This document shows positions 16,628-24,602 of a DNA stretch of 26,785 bases, in pieces. The translations under genes were made by a program, and so were the position numbers. The DNA is taken from positions 1-26,785 of the forward strand of contig NZ_CAMPHN010000052.1 in NCBI RefSeq assembly GCF_946885885.1, in the 5' to 3' direction. Origin of the DNA: an uncultured Pseudomonas sp. (GTDB taxonomy: Bacteria; Pseudomonadota; Gammaproteobacteria; Pseudomonadales; Pseudomonadaceae). The notes below the pieces were generated by a model. It worked only from the letters and a program-made list of their open reading frames with translations, ran no database searches and was not told the origin of the DNA. How positions within the stretch are numbered: position 1 is the first letter of the stretch; each line of letters starts with the position of its first letter.

Positions 16628-19225
16628 ATGTCATTTGATCGGATCAGTTCTGCTGCTGTGCTGCTCTTGTTGAGCTCAGCCGTGCTCGTGGGTTGCCTTG
16701 AAAAAGGCGGGGGAAGCTCCAAGACGGACGCCAGATCCGAGGTTCCGGTTGTCACGGAAACAGAAGCCCCATCGGTCCCCGATGCTCCGAACTCAGGCGG
16801 CCCCAAGGGGCCCGTCGTTACGGATCCGGCTGAGCCAGAGGCGCCTGTCGTCGAGGAGCCAATCGTCCCCGAGACTCGTGTTCTAGTACATCCCGGTGCT
16901 CCGCTGACGCTCTCGAACCTCGAGACCCTCAAGGCCTACATCGAGGAAGGTCGGGAGCCGTGGAAGTCCGCCTACGAGATGTTGGCGAAGGACGGCAAGG
17001 CCCAGCCCACCTATGGCATGGCCGGCCCGTTCGCGAAGGTGAGCCGCAGCCCGAACGAGAACCTCTGGCCCTGGCGCAACGACATGGTCGCGATCTGGAA
17101 CCTCTCGCGGATGTGGTACTTCACCCAGGAAGACAAGTACGCGATAAAGGCCCGCGAGATACTGCTTGCCTGGGCCACCACCCACACCGAGTTCTCGGGG
17201 CGCGAGTCGATGCTCGACTTGGGCGATTACGCCTATCTGTTCGTGGGTGGCGCCGATATCCTGCGCGGTACATGGTCGGGCTGGAGCGAAGCCGACACGG
17301 CGGTGGTTAAGAAGTATTTCAAAGAAGTCCTGATGCCCGCATCGAACCCCTATGGCGAGAGCCAGTTCGGGGCCGCCAACAAGGGCGCACTGGCCCTCGT
17401 TTCCCTCGGCTTGTTGGCGATCTACAACGACGATATCGAGACGCTGAACAGGGTCGTGTATCAGACCCGCACGCTCGCCCACATCGGTCTGCGCAATTCC
17501 AACGACATCGGCATGCTCGGCGACTACCTTCGCGACCAGGGGCACGCCCATGGGCAACTCCGCGCACTGGTCATGCTCGCCGAAGCGCTCTGGGCGCAGG
17601 GCATCGACATCTATTCCGATTTTGACGACCGCCTGCTGGCGGCGGGCGAATACTTCGCCCGGGTGAACGAGCTGGTGCCCACGACGGCTCTTCCTTTCGG
17701 CACCACCGACGCCTATTACACCGTTGACAACACCAACCGCGGCTGGGGCGGGGCATTCGGCGGGAACATCGCGCTCAACCAGATCTATGGCGCCTACGTC
17801 CTGCGCAAGGGCCTGCAGGCACCCTTTATCGTGCAGCGGCGCCTGTGGATGCCGACAGACGGCACCAGCTTCATGTTCCTCAAGAGCTCCGACACCTCGA
17901 AGGCGGCGCCCGGGCCTGTGCTCCCCATCCCTTCGACCGCCTCGATCACCTCGGGCTTCAGCGGTATCGATATCGGCGGCGCCACCCCGGACGGTCAGGC
18001 CACTTACCACGACGGCCTGGGCAAATGGACGGTGGAGGGAGCGGGCTTCGATATCTGGAAAGCCGGCGACAGTGGCCACTTCGCTTACAAGGCCCTTAGC
18101 GGCAACAGCGCCATCATTGCGAAGGTCGAGTCGGTTCAAGCCTCCGGTCTATCCGCCAAGGCCGGCGTGATGATGCGCACGAGTCTCGATGTGGGCGCTC
18201 CCCGTGCCTGGATGGCCCTCACCGGTGGGGGCAATCTCGAGCAGAACATGCCGAACCTTACCGTATATGGTGGGACCAACTACGGGAACAAGGTCCTCGC
18301 CCGATCCTTGCCGTCGTACTGGGTGAAGCTCGAGCGTATCGGCAACATCATTACCGGCTTCGTTTCTCCGGATGGCACCAACTGGGCGGCCACCAACGTC
18401 GGTCGCATCGACGCCCCCGTTCCAGACACCATTTATGTCGGTCTGGTGGTCTCCTCGGCCGATAACGGAACGCTGAACAGCGCCACCTTCAGCAACGTCC
18501 AGATCACCGGCGGCGACGGTGGCGCACCGATCTTCCCCCCCGCCGCGCCCGCCGTCCTGTTGGCCGCGCCAGGAGATGGCGCCGTCCCGCTGCGCTGGCA
18601 GGCGTCCTTCGGAGCCACCAGCTATACGGTCAAGCGCTCCACCTCCCAGGGCGGCGCCTACTCGACCATCGCATCGGGCATCCAGGGCAGGAGCTACACG
18701 GACACATCGGTGAGCAACGGCACGACCTACTACTACCGCGTCACGGCGACCAACTCCGCCGGCGCCAGTGATGATTCTCCCGGGGACAGCGCCACACCGG
18801 CTCGCCCGCTGACGTACGTCGCCATCGGCGGCACTGCCAACGACAGTGCGAACAACCCGACCAACGCCCGGAGCGCCTTCGACCAGAACTCGCTGACGGA
18901 ATGGTTCTACGGGGGCGTGACTGGCTGGCTGCAGTACGACCTCGGTCGCACGGAGGTCGTCCAGCGCTATACTGTCGCCAGCTCCTTCGATCGCGACTCG
19001 CGCGATCCGAAGGACTGGCAGTTCCAGGGCTCCAACGACGGCGTCAGCTGGACGACGCTCGACACGCAAAGCAACCAGATGTTCGCCGGGCGCTTCGTGA
19101 CGAAGAATTATGAGGTCGCGAGTCCGGCCGCCTATCGCTACTACCGGCTCAATATCACGGCCAACAATGGTGATGGCGCCTTTATAGCGCTCGGCGAATT
19201 CGGGCTGTTCGCTGACAAGCCGTAG
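16628..19225 (+). CDS. Multidomain polysaccharide lyase lipoprotein (alginate-lyase superfamily)
   Basis: The 865-residue product has a lipoprotein signal (LVGC, lipidation at Cys23) and an acidic Pro/Val-rich linker to about residue 85. An alpha-toroid alginate-lyase-type domain follows (about 90-400). Its core NDIGMLGDYLRDQGHAHGQL followed by LAEALWAQGIDIYSDFDDRL resembles the DQGH(T/A)..G block of alginate lyase and PL38-type enzymes. Next is a DUF1349-like, concanavalin-type region (about 440-628), then a fibronectin III domain (about 640-725, with YYYRVTATNSAG), and finally an F5/8 type C or CBM32-like module (about 730-865). It should cleave a uronic-acid polysaccharide at the cell surface or in the periplasm; the exact substrate cannot be read from sequence. 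It stands alone on the plus strand, divergent from gspD. Confidence 0.85.
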   Translation: MSFDRISSAAVLLLLSSAVLVGCLEKGGGSSKTDARSEVPVVTETEAPSVPDAPNSGGPKGPVVTDPAEPEAPVVEEPIVPETRVLVHPGAPLTLSNLETLKAYIEEGREPWKSAYEMLAKDGKAQPTYGMAGPFAKVSRSPNENLWPWRNDMVAIWNLSRMWYFTQEDKYAIKAREILLAWATTHTEFSGRESMLDLGDYAYLFVGGADILRGTWSGWSEADTAVVKKYFKEVLMPASNPYGESQFGAANKGALALVSLGLLAIYNDDIETLNRVVYQTRTLAHIGLRNSNDIGMLGDYLRDQGHAHGQLRALVMLAEALWAQGIDIYSDFDDRLLAAGEYFARVNELVPTTALPFGTTDAYYTVDNTNRGWGGAFGGNIALNQIYGAYVLRKGLQAPFIVQRRLWMPTDGTSFMFLKSSDTSKAAPGPVLPIPSTASITSGFSGIDIGGATPDGQATYHDGLGKWTVEGAGFDIWKAGDSGHFAYKALSGNSAIIAKVESVQASGLSAKAGVMMRTSLDVGAPRAWMALTGGGNLEQNMPNLTVYGGTNYGNKVLARSLPSYWVKLERIGNIITGFVSPDGTNWAATNVGRIDAPVPDTIYVGLVVSSADNGTLNSATFSNVQITGGDGGAPIFPPAAPAVLLAAPGDGAVPLRWQASFGATSYTVKRSTSQGGAYSTIASGIQGRSYTDTSVSNGTTYYYRVTATNSAGASDDSPGDSATPARPLTYVAIGGTANDSANNPTNARSAFDQNSLTEWFYGGVTGWLQYDLGRTEVVQRYTVASSFDRDSRDPKDWQFQGSNDGVSWTTLDTQSNQMFAGRFVTKNYEVASPAAYRYYRLNITANNGDGAFIALGEFGLFADKP

Positions 19226-19331
19226 TGAAGCCAATGGGGGTGGTAACCTGGGCGCGTTATACGTGCCTAGTGTCGCGACAACGTTGAAATATCGGTTAAT
19301 TGCGGTCTTACCCCATGTATTGCGATCCCCC

Positions 19332-19494
19332 TGGGTGGGTTAGCCGCATACAGGCATTAGCTGGCCTCAGCGCATAAGTGACGCGGCGTAACCCACCATC
19401 GGCGCAACGCGGTTAATCGCTTGGTGGGTTACGCGGCGCGCCACGATGGAGGCGACCAATCGTTCGGAGGCTTGGCGCCGCTAACCCACCCTAC
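19332..19494. repeat. Structured intergenic repeat, copy C
   Basis: Outer arms tgggtgggttagccgc (from 19332) and gcgccgctaacccaccctac (to 19494) enclose inner arms cgtaacccacca (19387-19398) and tggtgggttacg (19422-19433). Length (163 bp) and arm order match copy A (165 bp). It occupies the middle of the 387-bp gap between the lyase gene and hemW. In the rest of that gap (19226-19331 and 19495-19612) I see neither a gene nor a clear terminator. Confidence 0.7.
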
Positions 19495-19612
19495 ATTTGG
19501 CCGACATTTGATGCTTGATGAGACATTAGGGCGTCCGGCCTGAGCTTGGGGTTGCGGCGTTCGACGCCAACCGAGGATTTTGGCCACTCGTTGCCCTGGG
19601 GCGTAGCGGACC

Positions 19613-20827
19613 TCAGGGCAGGAAGTGCTGCAGCAGGTCGTTGAGAAACAGCTGGCCTTCGGCGGTGGCGCATAACCGTTCGGGCTCGGCGCGCAGCAGC
19701 TTGCGCGCCTGCGCCTCGGCGCGGGCGGCGTCCAGGCTGGCCAGGGGCAGGCCGGTGCGCTCGGTGAACAGGCTCGCCGGCACGCCGCCCGTAAGGCGCA
19801 GCACGTTCATCAGAAATTCGAACGGCAGCTCGTCCGCGCTCAGCGCGCGTTCGCCAGCGCTGAAACGCTTGCCGCTGTCCAGGTAGTCCTTGGGCAGGCG
19901 GGTTTTCCAGGCGCGGTGAATCTTGCCATCTGGGGCGCTCAGTTTGGCGTGGGCGCCGGCGCCGATGCCGAGAAAATCGCCGAAGCTCCAGTAGTTGAGG
20001 TTGTGCCGCGCCGCCTTGCCGGCCTGGGCATAGGCCGAGACCTCGTACTGCGCGTAGCCGTGCTCGGCGAGCAACGCCTGACCGGCTTCCTGGATATCCC
20101 AGAGGATATCGTCCTCGGGCATCACTGGCGGTTGATTCCAGAACAGCGTATTCGGCTCGACGGTCAGCTGATACCAGGACAGGTGCGTCGGCTGCTGGGC
20201 GATGGCGGTGCGCAGGTCGCTCAGGGCGTCCTCGATCGACTGGTCCGGCAGGCCGTGCATCAGGTCCAGGTTGAAGTTGTCGAAGCCGGCGGCGCGGGCC
20301 ATATCCGCGGCGCGCACCGCCTCGTCGCCGTCATGGATACGCCCCAGGGCCTTGAGCTTTTGCGCCTGGAAGCTCTGCACGCCGATCGACAGGCGATTGA
20401 TGCCGAGGGCGCGGTAATCGCGGAACTTGGCTTGCTCGAAGGTGCCGGGGTTGGCTTCCAGGGTGATTTCGATATCGGCGGCGAACGGGATGCGCCGTTC
20501 TACGCCTTGCAGCAGGCGGCCGATGGCCTTGGCGGAAAACAGGCTGGGAGTGCCGCCGCCGAAGAAGATCGATGTCAGCGGGCGCTGGTGCACCCGCGGC
20601 AAATCCTCATCGAGGTCGGCGAGCAGCGCATCGACATATTCTTCTTCCGGCAACGTCGGCCCGGCGGCGTGGGAGTTGAAGTCGCAATAGGGGCACTTCT
20701 TCACGCACCAGGGGATATGGATATACAGCGCCAGGGGCGGAAGCACGAAGCCAGAAGCGGCAAGCTGCACGCGATCCGCGGTGCTTTTACTTGCGGCTTG
20801 AGGCTTGCCGCTTGCCGCTGCTTTCAT
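19613..20827 (-). CDS. hemW: Radical SAM haem chaperone HemW
   Basis: A radical SAM protein related to oxygen-independent coproporphyrinogen oxidase; characterised HemW proteins bind haem and deliver it to respiratory enzymes rather than oxidise coproporphyrinogen. The 404-residue product has the cluster motif [14 protein letters not shown] (Cys41, Cys45, Cys48), the glycine-rich [21 protein letters not shown] and [11 protein letters not shown], and the C-terminal HemN-type domain. The ATG at 20827 overlaps the rdgB stop (ATGA). This start adds about 28 low-complexity residues ([13 protein letters not shown]) before the conserved [11 protein letters not shown]; a GTG just before that block is an alternative. 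The extension coincides with an inverted repeat. It is the last gene of the metX operon. Confidence 0.92.
   Translation of the reverse strand: MKAAASGKPQAASKSTADRVQLAASGFVLPPLALYIHIPWCVKKCPYCDFNSHAAGPTLPEEEYVDALLADLDEDLPRVHQRPLTSIFFGGGTPSLFSAKAIGRLLQGVERRIPFAADIEITLEANPGTFEQAKFRDYRALGINRLSIGVQSFQAQKLKALGRIHDGDEAVRAADMARAAGFDNFNLDLMHGLPDQSIEDALSDLRTAIAQQPTHLSWYQLTVEPNTLFWNQPPVMPEDDILWDIQEAGQALLAEHGYAQYEVSAYAQAGKAARHNLNYWSFGDFLGIGAGAHAKLSAPDGKIHRAWKTRLPKDYLDSGKRFSAGERALSADELPFEFLMNVLRLTGGVPASLFTERTGLPLASLDAARAEAQARKLLRAEPERLCATAEGQLFLNDLLQHFLP
20755..20813. repeat. Inverted repeat inside the 5' end of hemW
   Basis: Arms aagcggcaagc (20755-20765) and gcttgccgctt (20803-20813) are perfect complements separated by 37 bp that themselves carry more CTTGCGGCTTGAGG-like units. 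Such CTTGC/GCAAG-rich units are typical of dispersed repeats in Pseudomonas. Here they lie within coding sequence and supply the N-terminal extension of HemW. Confidence 0.6.
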
Positions 20828-21417
20828 AAGCCCAAGCGCTGCTTGAGCAGGGCCATGGCCCGGGCGCGGTGGCTGAGCTGGTTCTTGTCGGCGGAGGCCA
20901 TTTCGGCGCTGGAACACTCGCGCTCGGCCACCCAGAACAGCGGGTCGTAGCCGAAGCCGTTTTCGCCTTGCGCCGCGTGCAGAATGCGCCCGTGCCAGAG
21001 CCCTTCGCAGATGATCGGCAGTGGGTCTTCGGCATGCCGCACCAGGGCCAGGCAACAGACGAACTGGGCACCGCGCTCGGCATCCGGCACGCCTTTCAAC
21101 GCGTCGAGCAATTTGGCGTTGTTCGCCGCATCGCCCTGGCCGTTAGCGTAACGCGCCGAGTAGATGCCCGGAGCGCCGCCGAGCGCGTCGACCGCCAGAC
21201 CGGAGTCGTCGGCCAGCGCCGGCAGGCCGGTCACCCGGGCGGCATGACGGGCCTTGAGGATGGCGTTCTCGACGAACGACAGGCCGGTTTCCTCGGGTTC
21301 CACGCGGCTGAACTCGCCGATCGAGCGCACCTGCACGGCGTCGCCGAGCATGGCCTGGAGTTCCTTGAGCTTGCCGGCGTTATGACTGGCCAGCACCAGT
21401 TGTTTGAAAATCATCAT
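20824..21417 (-). CDS. rdgB: dITP/XTP pyrophosphatase (Ham1/RdgB)
   Basis: It hydrolyses non-canonical purine nucleoside triphosphates (dITP, XTP) to monophosphates and so keeps them out of DNA and RNA. The 197-residue product carries the family blocks [53 protein letters not shown] and [11 protein letters not shown], and ends with the conserved [10 protein letters not shown]. Two adjacent ATG codons (21417 and 21414) could start it, and the ribosome site is weak, so translation may be coupled to the preceding DUF4426 gene, which ends 13 bp upstream. Its stop overlaps the hemW start by four bases. Confidence 0.96.
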   Translation of the reverse strand: MMIFKQLVLASHNAGKLKELQAMLGDAVQVRSIGEFSRVEPEETGLSFVENAILKARHAARVTGLPALADDSGLAVDALGGAPGIYSARYANGQGDAANNAKLLDALKGVPDAERGAQFVCCLALVRHAEDPLPIICEGLWHGRILHAAQGENGFGYDPLFWVAERECSSAEMASADKNQLSHRARAMALLKQRLGL

Positions 21418-21430
21418 CTATTGGAAGTCA

Positions 21431-21850
21431 TCATTCGTCTGGGAAAAATTCCTGGTCGAAGTTGAAGCTGTGCGCCACGCCATCGGGACCGGTGAGGTTG
21501 ATGGTGAAACGCAGCATTTCGCGTTGGCTGAAGGGAAATTGCGCCAGGTAGTAAATCGCGCTGCCTTCGTTGATCTGCTTGAACGTCAAGGGATGGCTGC
21601 GTCCGACCAGGTCCTTCACTTCGCCGCCAACCTGGGCGGTCGTCGCCTGACCGGCCTTGAGCACCGAGATATTCACCACGCCCAGGGTCTTGCTGCGCAC
21701 CAGGCCGCTGGCGGCGGCGATATCGGGCTGCAGGAAGCCGGAATTGAAGGCGATGTAATGCACGTCCAGCTCGCCGAAGCTCTGTTTGCGCTCGGCGACG
21801 GCGGGCAGGCTCAGGCACAGGGTGAGTAGGACGAGGGCGATGCGGCTCAT
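21431..21850 (-). CDS. DUF4426 family periplasmic protein
   Basis: The 139-residue product begins with a clear Sec signal peptide (MSRIALVLLTLCLSLPAVA, cleavage after residue 19). The mature part (ERKQSFGELDVHYIAFNSGF, then TLGVVNISVLKAG and YYLAQFPFSQREMLRFTI) matches DUF4426, a small beta-rich family of unknown function that is regularly found between metW and rdgB in pseudomonads. The ATG at 21850 is chosen because aggagaactcca precedes it; the upstream extension of five codons lacks such a site. The gene sits 33 bp after metW and 13 bp before rdgB in one operon. No cysteine remains in the mature protein. Confidence 0.88.
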   Translation of the reverse strand: MSRIALVLLTLCLSLPAVAERKQSFGELDVHYIAFNSGFLQPDIAAASGLVRSKTLGVVNISVLKAGQATTAQVGGEVKDLVGRSHPLTFKQINEGSAIYYLAQFPFSQREMLRFTINLTGPDGVAHSFNFDQEFFPDE

Positions 21851-21883
21851 TGGAGTTCTCCTCAAGATGATCTCGGCGGCGCC

Positions 21884-22504
21884 TCAGTTGGCTGCGGGTA
21901 CGTCCGTGGCGCTGGGGCCGCTGATCCGATAGATACCGATTTCACCTAACAGATTAGGCCAAATCCGGCTGGCCCAACCATGGCGGTGATCGCGATCCAC
22001 GGCCAGGCGATTCATGACCTTGGCGCCTTGTGCAAGGCATAGTCGCTCGAAATCCTCGAAGGTGCAGAAGTGAATGTTCGGCGTGTTGTACCAGGTGTAG
22101 GGCAGGAAATCCGACACCGGCATGCGGCCCTTGCTGGTCAGGTACCAACGGCAGCGCCAGTGGCCGAAATTGGGGAAGGTGATGATGCAGGTCTTGCCCA
22201 CGCGGAGCATTTCCGCCAGCACTTTGTCGGGGTAATGCAGGGCCTGCAGCGATTGGGTCATCACCACCACGTCGAAACTGTTGCTGGCGAAGTTGCCCAG
22301 GCCCTTGTCGAGATTCTGCTCGATCACGTTGACGCCCTTGCTCACGCACTGGGCGATATTGTCCGGGTCGATTTCCAGGCCATAGCCGCTGACCTGTTTG
22401 TGTTCCTTGAGCCAGGCGAGCAGTTCGCCGTTGCCGCAGCCCAGGTCGAGTACCCGGCTGCCGGCGGGAATCCACTCCTGGATGATGTCTAGATCCGCTC
22501 GCAT
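21884..22504 (-). CDS. metW: MetW, methyltransferase-fold partner of MetX
   Basis: The 206-residue product has a SAM-dependent methyltransferase fold with motif I at VLDLGCGNGELLAWL (about residues 18-32) and the MetW blocks MTQSLQALHYP, TFPNFGHWRCRW and PYTWYNTPNIHFCTFEDFE. MetW is encoded next to MetX in many proteobacteria and is thought to support methionine biosynthesis, probably through MetX; a methyltransferase substrate has not been settled. Only three bases separate the metX stop from this ATG, so the two are translationally coupled. Length is normal for the family. Confidence 0.95.
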   Translation of the reverse strand: MRADLDIIQEWIPAGSRVLDLGCGNGELLAWLKEHKQVSGYGLEIDPDNIAQCVSKGVNVIEQNLDKGLGNFASNSFDVVVMTQSLQALHYPDKVLAEMLRVGKTCIITFPNFGHWRCRWYLTSKGRMPVSDFLPYTWYNTPNIHFCTFEDFERLCLAQGAKVMNRLAVDRDHRHGWASRIWPNLLGEIGIYRISGPSATDVPAAN

Positions 22505-22507
22505 GGC

Positions 22508-23647
22508 TTACACCTGAATCCGTTTCATATAACTGTCGAAGGCCTGCAGATAGCGCGGGATGGGCATCAGAAAGGCGTCGTGGCCTTGCGGCGCGTCGAT
22601 TTCCAGGTAGCAGACGTTTTTGCGCGCGGCGGTCAGCGCATCGACGATTTCCCGCGAACGAGCGGGCGAGAAGCGCCAGTCGGTGGTGAACGACATCACG
22701 CAGAAATCCGCACTGACATGGGCCAGGGTCTTGGCCAGGTCGCCGTCGTGGTTGGCCGCCGGGTCGAAGTAATCGAGGGCCTTGGTCATCAGCAGGTAAG
22801 TGTTGGCGTCGAAGCGACCGGAAAACTCCTCGCCCTGATAGCGCAGGTAACTCTCGACCTGGAACTCGACGCTGTGGAAGTCGTAGTTAAGCTTATCGCT
22901 CTTCAGCCCACGGCCGAATTTCTCGCCCATGGCGTCGTCGGACAGGTAGGTGATATGGCCGACCATGCGCGCCAGCATCAAACCGCGCTTGGGAATCACC
23001 CCGTGCTCCTGGAAATGGCCACCATGGAATTGCGGATCGGTGAGGATGGCCTGGCGCGCCACTTCGTTGAAGGCGATGTTCTGCGCCGAGAGCTTGGGCG
23101 CCGAGGCGATGGCCAGGCAGTGACGGATGCGCTCGGGATAGCTGATCGCCCATTGCATGGCCTGCATGCCGCCGAGGCTGCCGCCGATCACCGCGGCCCA
23201 TTGCGCGATACCCAGATGGTCGGCCAGACGCGCCTGACTGTTGACCCAGTCTTCCACGGTCATCACCGGGAAGTCCGCGCCGAACGGCTTGCCGGTAGCC
23301 GGGTTGACGCTGCTGGGGCCGGTCGAGCCGTTGCAGCCGCCGAGGTTGTTCAGGCTGACGACGAAGAACTTATTGGTGTCGATCGGCTTGCCGGGGCCGA
23401 TGCAGCTGTCCCACCAGCCGGGCTTGCGATCCTCCTCGCTGTGATAACCGGCGGCATGGTGATGGCCGGACAAGGCATGGCAGATCAGCACCGCATTGCT
23501 GCACGCCGCGTTCAACTCGCCGTAGGTTTCGAAAATCAATTGATAGTCGGCCAGGCTACGCCCGCACGCCAGCGCCAGGGGTTCGGCGAAATGCGCCACC
23601 TGGGGCGTTACCAGGCCAACAGAGTCTGGAGGAAAGGCAGTCGACAT
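22508..23647 (-). CDS. metX: Homoserine O-acyltransferase MetX
   Basis: First committed step of methionine synthesis: acylation of the homoserine hydroxyl. The 379-residue product is an alpha/beta hydrolase with the nucleophile elbow GGSLGGMQA, the acid in [10 protein letters not shown] and the histidine in QGHDAFLM. Pseudomonas MetX enzymes are reported to use succinyl-CoA rather than acetyl-CoA, but the acyl donor cannot be assigned from motifs alone here. The frame is open 70 codons further upstream into the zeta-like gene; the ATG at 23647 ([16 protein letters not shown]) gives the normal N-terminus and length. It is the first gene of a five-gene operon ending with hemW. I see no SAM-type riboswitch in the 85-bp leader. 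Confidence 0.95.
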   Translation of the reverse strand: MSTAFPPDSVGLVTPQVAHFAEPLALACGRSLADYQLIFETYGELNAACSNAVLICHALSGHHHAAGYHSEEDRKPGWWDSCIGPGKPIDTNKFFVVSLNNLGGCNGSTGPSSVNPATGKPFGADFPVMTVEDWVNSQARLADHLGIAQWAAVIGGSLGGMQAMQWAISYPERIRHCLAIASAPKLSAQNIAFNEVARQAILTDPQFHGGHFQEHGVIPKRGLMLARMVGHITYLSDDAMGEKFGRGLKSDKLNYDFHSVEFQVESYLRYQGEEFSGRFDANTYLLMTKALDYFDPAANHDGDLAKTLAHVSADFCVMSFTTDWRFSPARSREIVDALTAARKNVCYLEIDAPQGHDAFLMPIPRYLQAFDSYMKRIQV

Positions 23648-23708
23648 CGACCCTGCTCTAATAAAGGAATAGGAAGTATGAAAAGAGTAAAGCCGCAGTC
23701 TAAAGAGC

Positions 23709-23723
23709 GCCGCCCCAGGCGGC
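23709..23723 (-). terminator. Hairpin between the zeta-like gene and metX
   Basis: Arms gccgcc and ggcggc enclose a 3-nt loop, just after the zeta-like stop codon on the minus strand, followed by a weak T-rich stretch (gctctttag). It could end the toxin-like transcript before metX, though the U-tract is poor. Confidence 0.35.
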
Positions 23724-23732
23724 AAGAACACC

Positions 23733-24350
23733 CTATGTCGTTGCTGGAATACAGGCTTTGATTTGCGCGGCCCATTCAGGAATATCGCTGTCATCAAAAT
23801 AAACTTTGCACAGCGTGCCTTTGCGGGTGCGGAATAACAGTCTTGGTGCTTGGTCATTCACCGAATTGTCATAGACATACAGGCGATCGACCAACGCGGC
23901 GAGTTCCACGCAATTGGCAATGGATTTGGTATAGCGGGAAACGATTTTGCTAATCGGGACTTCGTGTCCGTCGTCCATATAGCGGAAGGTGATGCGATAG
24001 GCGTTGATAGCCGGATGTGAGGTGCTGACGAAAAATACCCGGACAAAGAATCCGGCAGCTGCGGCCCGGGCAATGAAATCGAGTTTGTCCTCCGTAGACA
24101 GTACGGTTTCAAATGCCAGGCTGCGTCGTTCGCTGAGGCAGCGCTCGCGAAGCTCTGCGGATTTGTCGGCGGCTTTCTTGAAAGCCTCTTCGGAGTTCCA
24201 GCCGCCGAACTCGGTCTGGGCCATTTCATCCGGATTGATGAAGGTGCAGCCCGCCAGCCAATCATGTTGTCGCAAGGTTTCAGTGATTGAGGTCTTGCCG
24301 GAACCATTGGGGCCGGCAAAGACAATCAGCTTCGGCTTGCTTTCAGGCAT
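23733..24350 (-). CDS. Zeta-toxin-like P-loop kinase
   Basis: The 205-residue product opens with [15 protein letters not shown] (Walker A at residues 13-20), then [10 protein letters not shown] with Asp41 and [13 protein letters not shown] around Glu81. A lid-like region follows ([20 protein letters not shown]), then [10 protein letters not shown]. This is the pattern of chromosomal zeta-toxin-family kinases. Characterised zeta toxins phosphorylate UDP-N-acetylglucosamine and block peptidoglycan synthesis; that activity is an inference here, and a housekeeping nucleotide kinase of the same fold remains possible. The ATG at 24350 lies inside the end of a 64-codon gene (8-bp overlap), a layout typical of toxin-antitoxin pairs. 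Base composition is less GC-rich than the flanking genes, which suggests acquisition. Confidence 0.8.
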   Translation of the reverse strand: MPESKPKLIVFAGPNGSGKTSITETLRQHDWLAGCTFINPDEMAQTEFGGWNSEEAFKKAADKSAELRERCLSERRSLAFETVLSTEDKLDFIARAAAAGFFVRVFFVSTSHPAINAYRITFRYMDDGHEVPISKIVSRYTKSIANCVELAALVDRLYVYDNSVNDQAPRLLFRTRKGTLCKVYFDDSDIPEWAAQIKACIPATT

Positions 24351-24537
24351 TGTGTGAGGCGCGCGCAGCGCTGCTTTTTTGCTTATCTTTGATGGCTTGG
24401 ATCAAAGAGGCATTGAGTTTCTGGTTTACTCGCTCGACCCTGTTTTGGGCGAACTGGCGAACCTCTGACATCAGGTTCGAGAGTTGGCTGTCACTTGGAT
24501 CGTCCTGCGAATCGATCAGGCTGAATTCATTCTTCAT
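24343..24537 (-). CDS. Small partner of the zeta-like kinase, putative antitoxin
   Basis: The 64-residue product starts at the ATG at 24537, with aggactttt upstream as ribosome site. It has an acidic, probably flexible N-terminus (NEFSLIDSQDDPSDSQ), then a long predicted amphipathic helix (LSNLMSEVRQFAQNRVERVN, continuing LNASLIQAIKDKQK) and a basic tail. It shows no DNA-binding motif that I recognise and no likeness to the epsilon antitoxin. Its stop overlaps the zeta-like start by 8 bp, and a promoter-like element lies 30-60 bp upstream, so the two form a bicistronic unit. An antitoxin role is inferred from position, size and charge only. The longer frame upstream (to 24879) runs antisense through the dynamin-like gene and is rejected. 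Confidence 0.65.
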   Translation of the reverse strand: MKNEFSLIDSQDDPSDSQLSNLMSEVRQFAQNRVERVNQKLNASLIQAIKDKQKSSAARASHNA

Positions 24538-24568
24538 GCTAAAAGTCCTGCTCGTTGAGCTATACGGC

Positions 24569-24597
24569 AGCATATGGGCTTCGCAGGCAAAAGCCAA
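24569..24597 (-). promoter_or_regulatory. Promoter of the putative toxin-antitoxin pair
   Basis: On the minus strand TTGGCT (24592-24597) and TATGCT (24569-24574) are separated by 17 bp, about 30 bp before the small gene. It sits in the 65-bp gap directly after the dynamin-like gene. Confidence 0.45.
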
Positions 24598-24602
24598 TCC
24601 GC

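Noticed and set aside
16883..19234. Two long minus-strand open frames (418 and 361 codons) opposite the lyase gene
   Set aside because: The plus-strand frame carries four recognisable domains and a lipobox; the antisense frames show none.
23648..23732. SAM-type riboswitch before metX
   Set aside because: The gap is 85 bp and shows only one short hairpin, without the conserved core of any SAM riboswitch I know.
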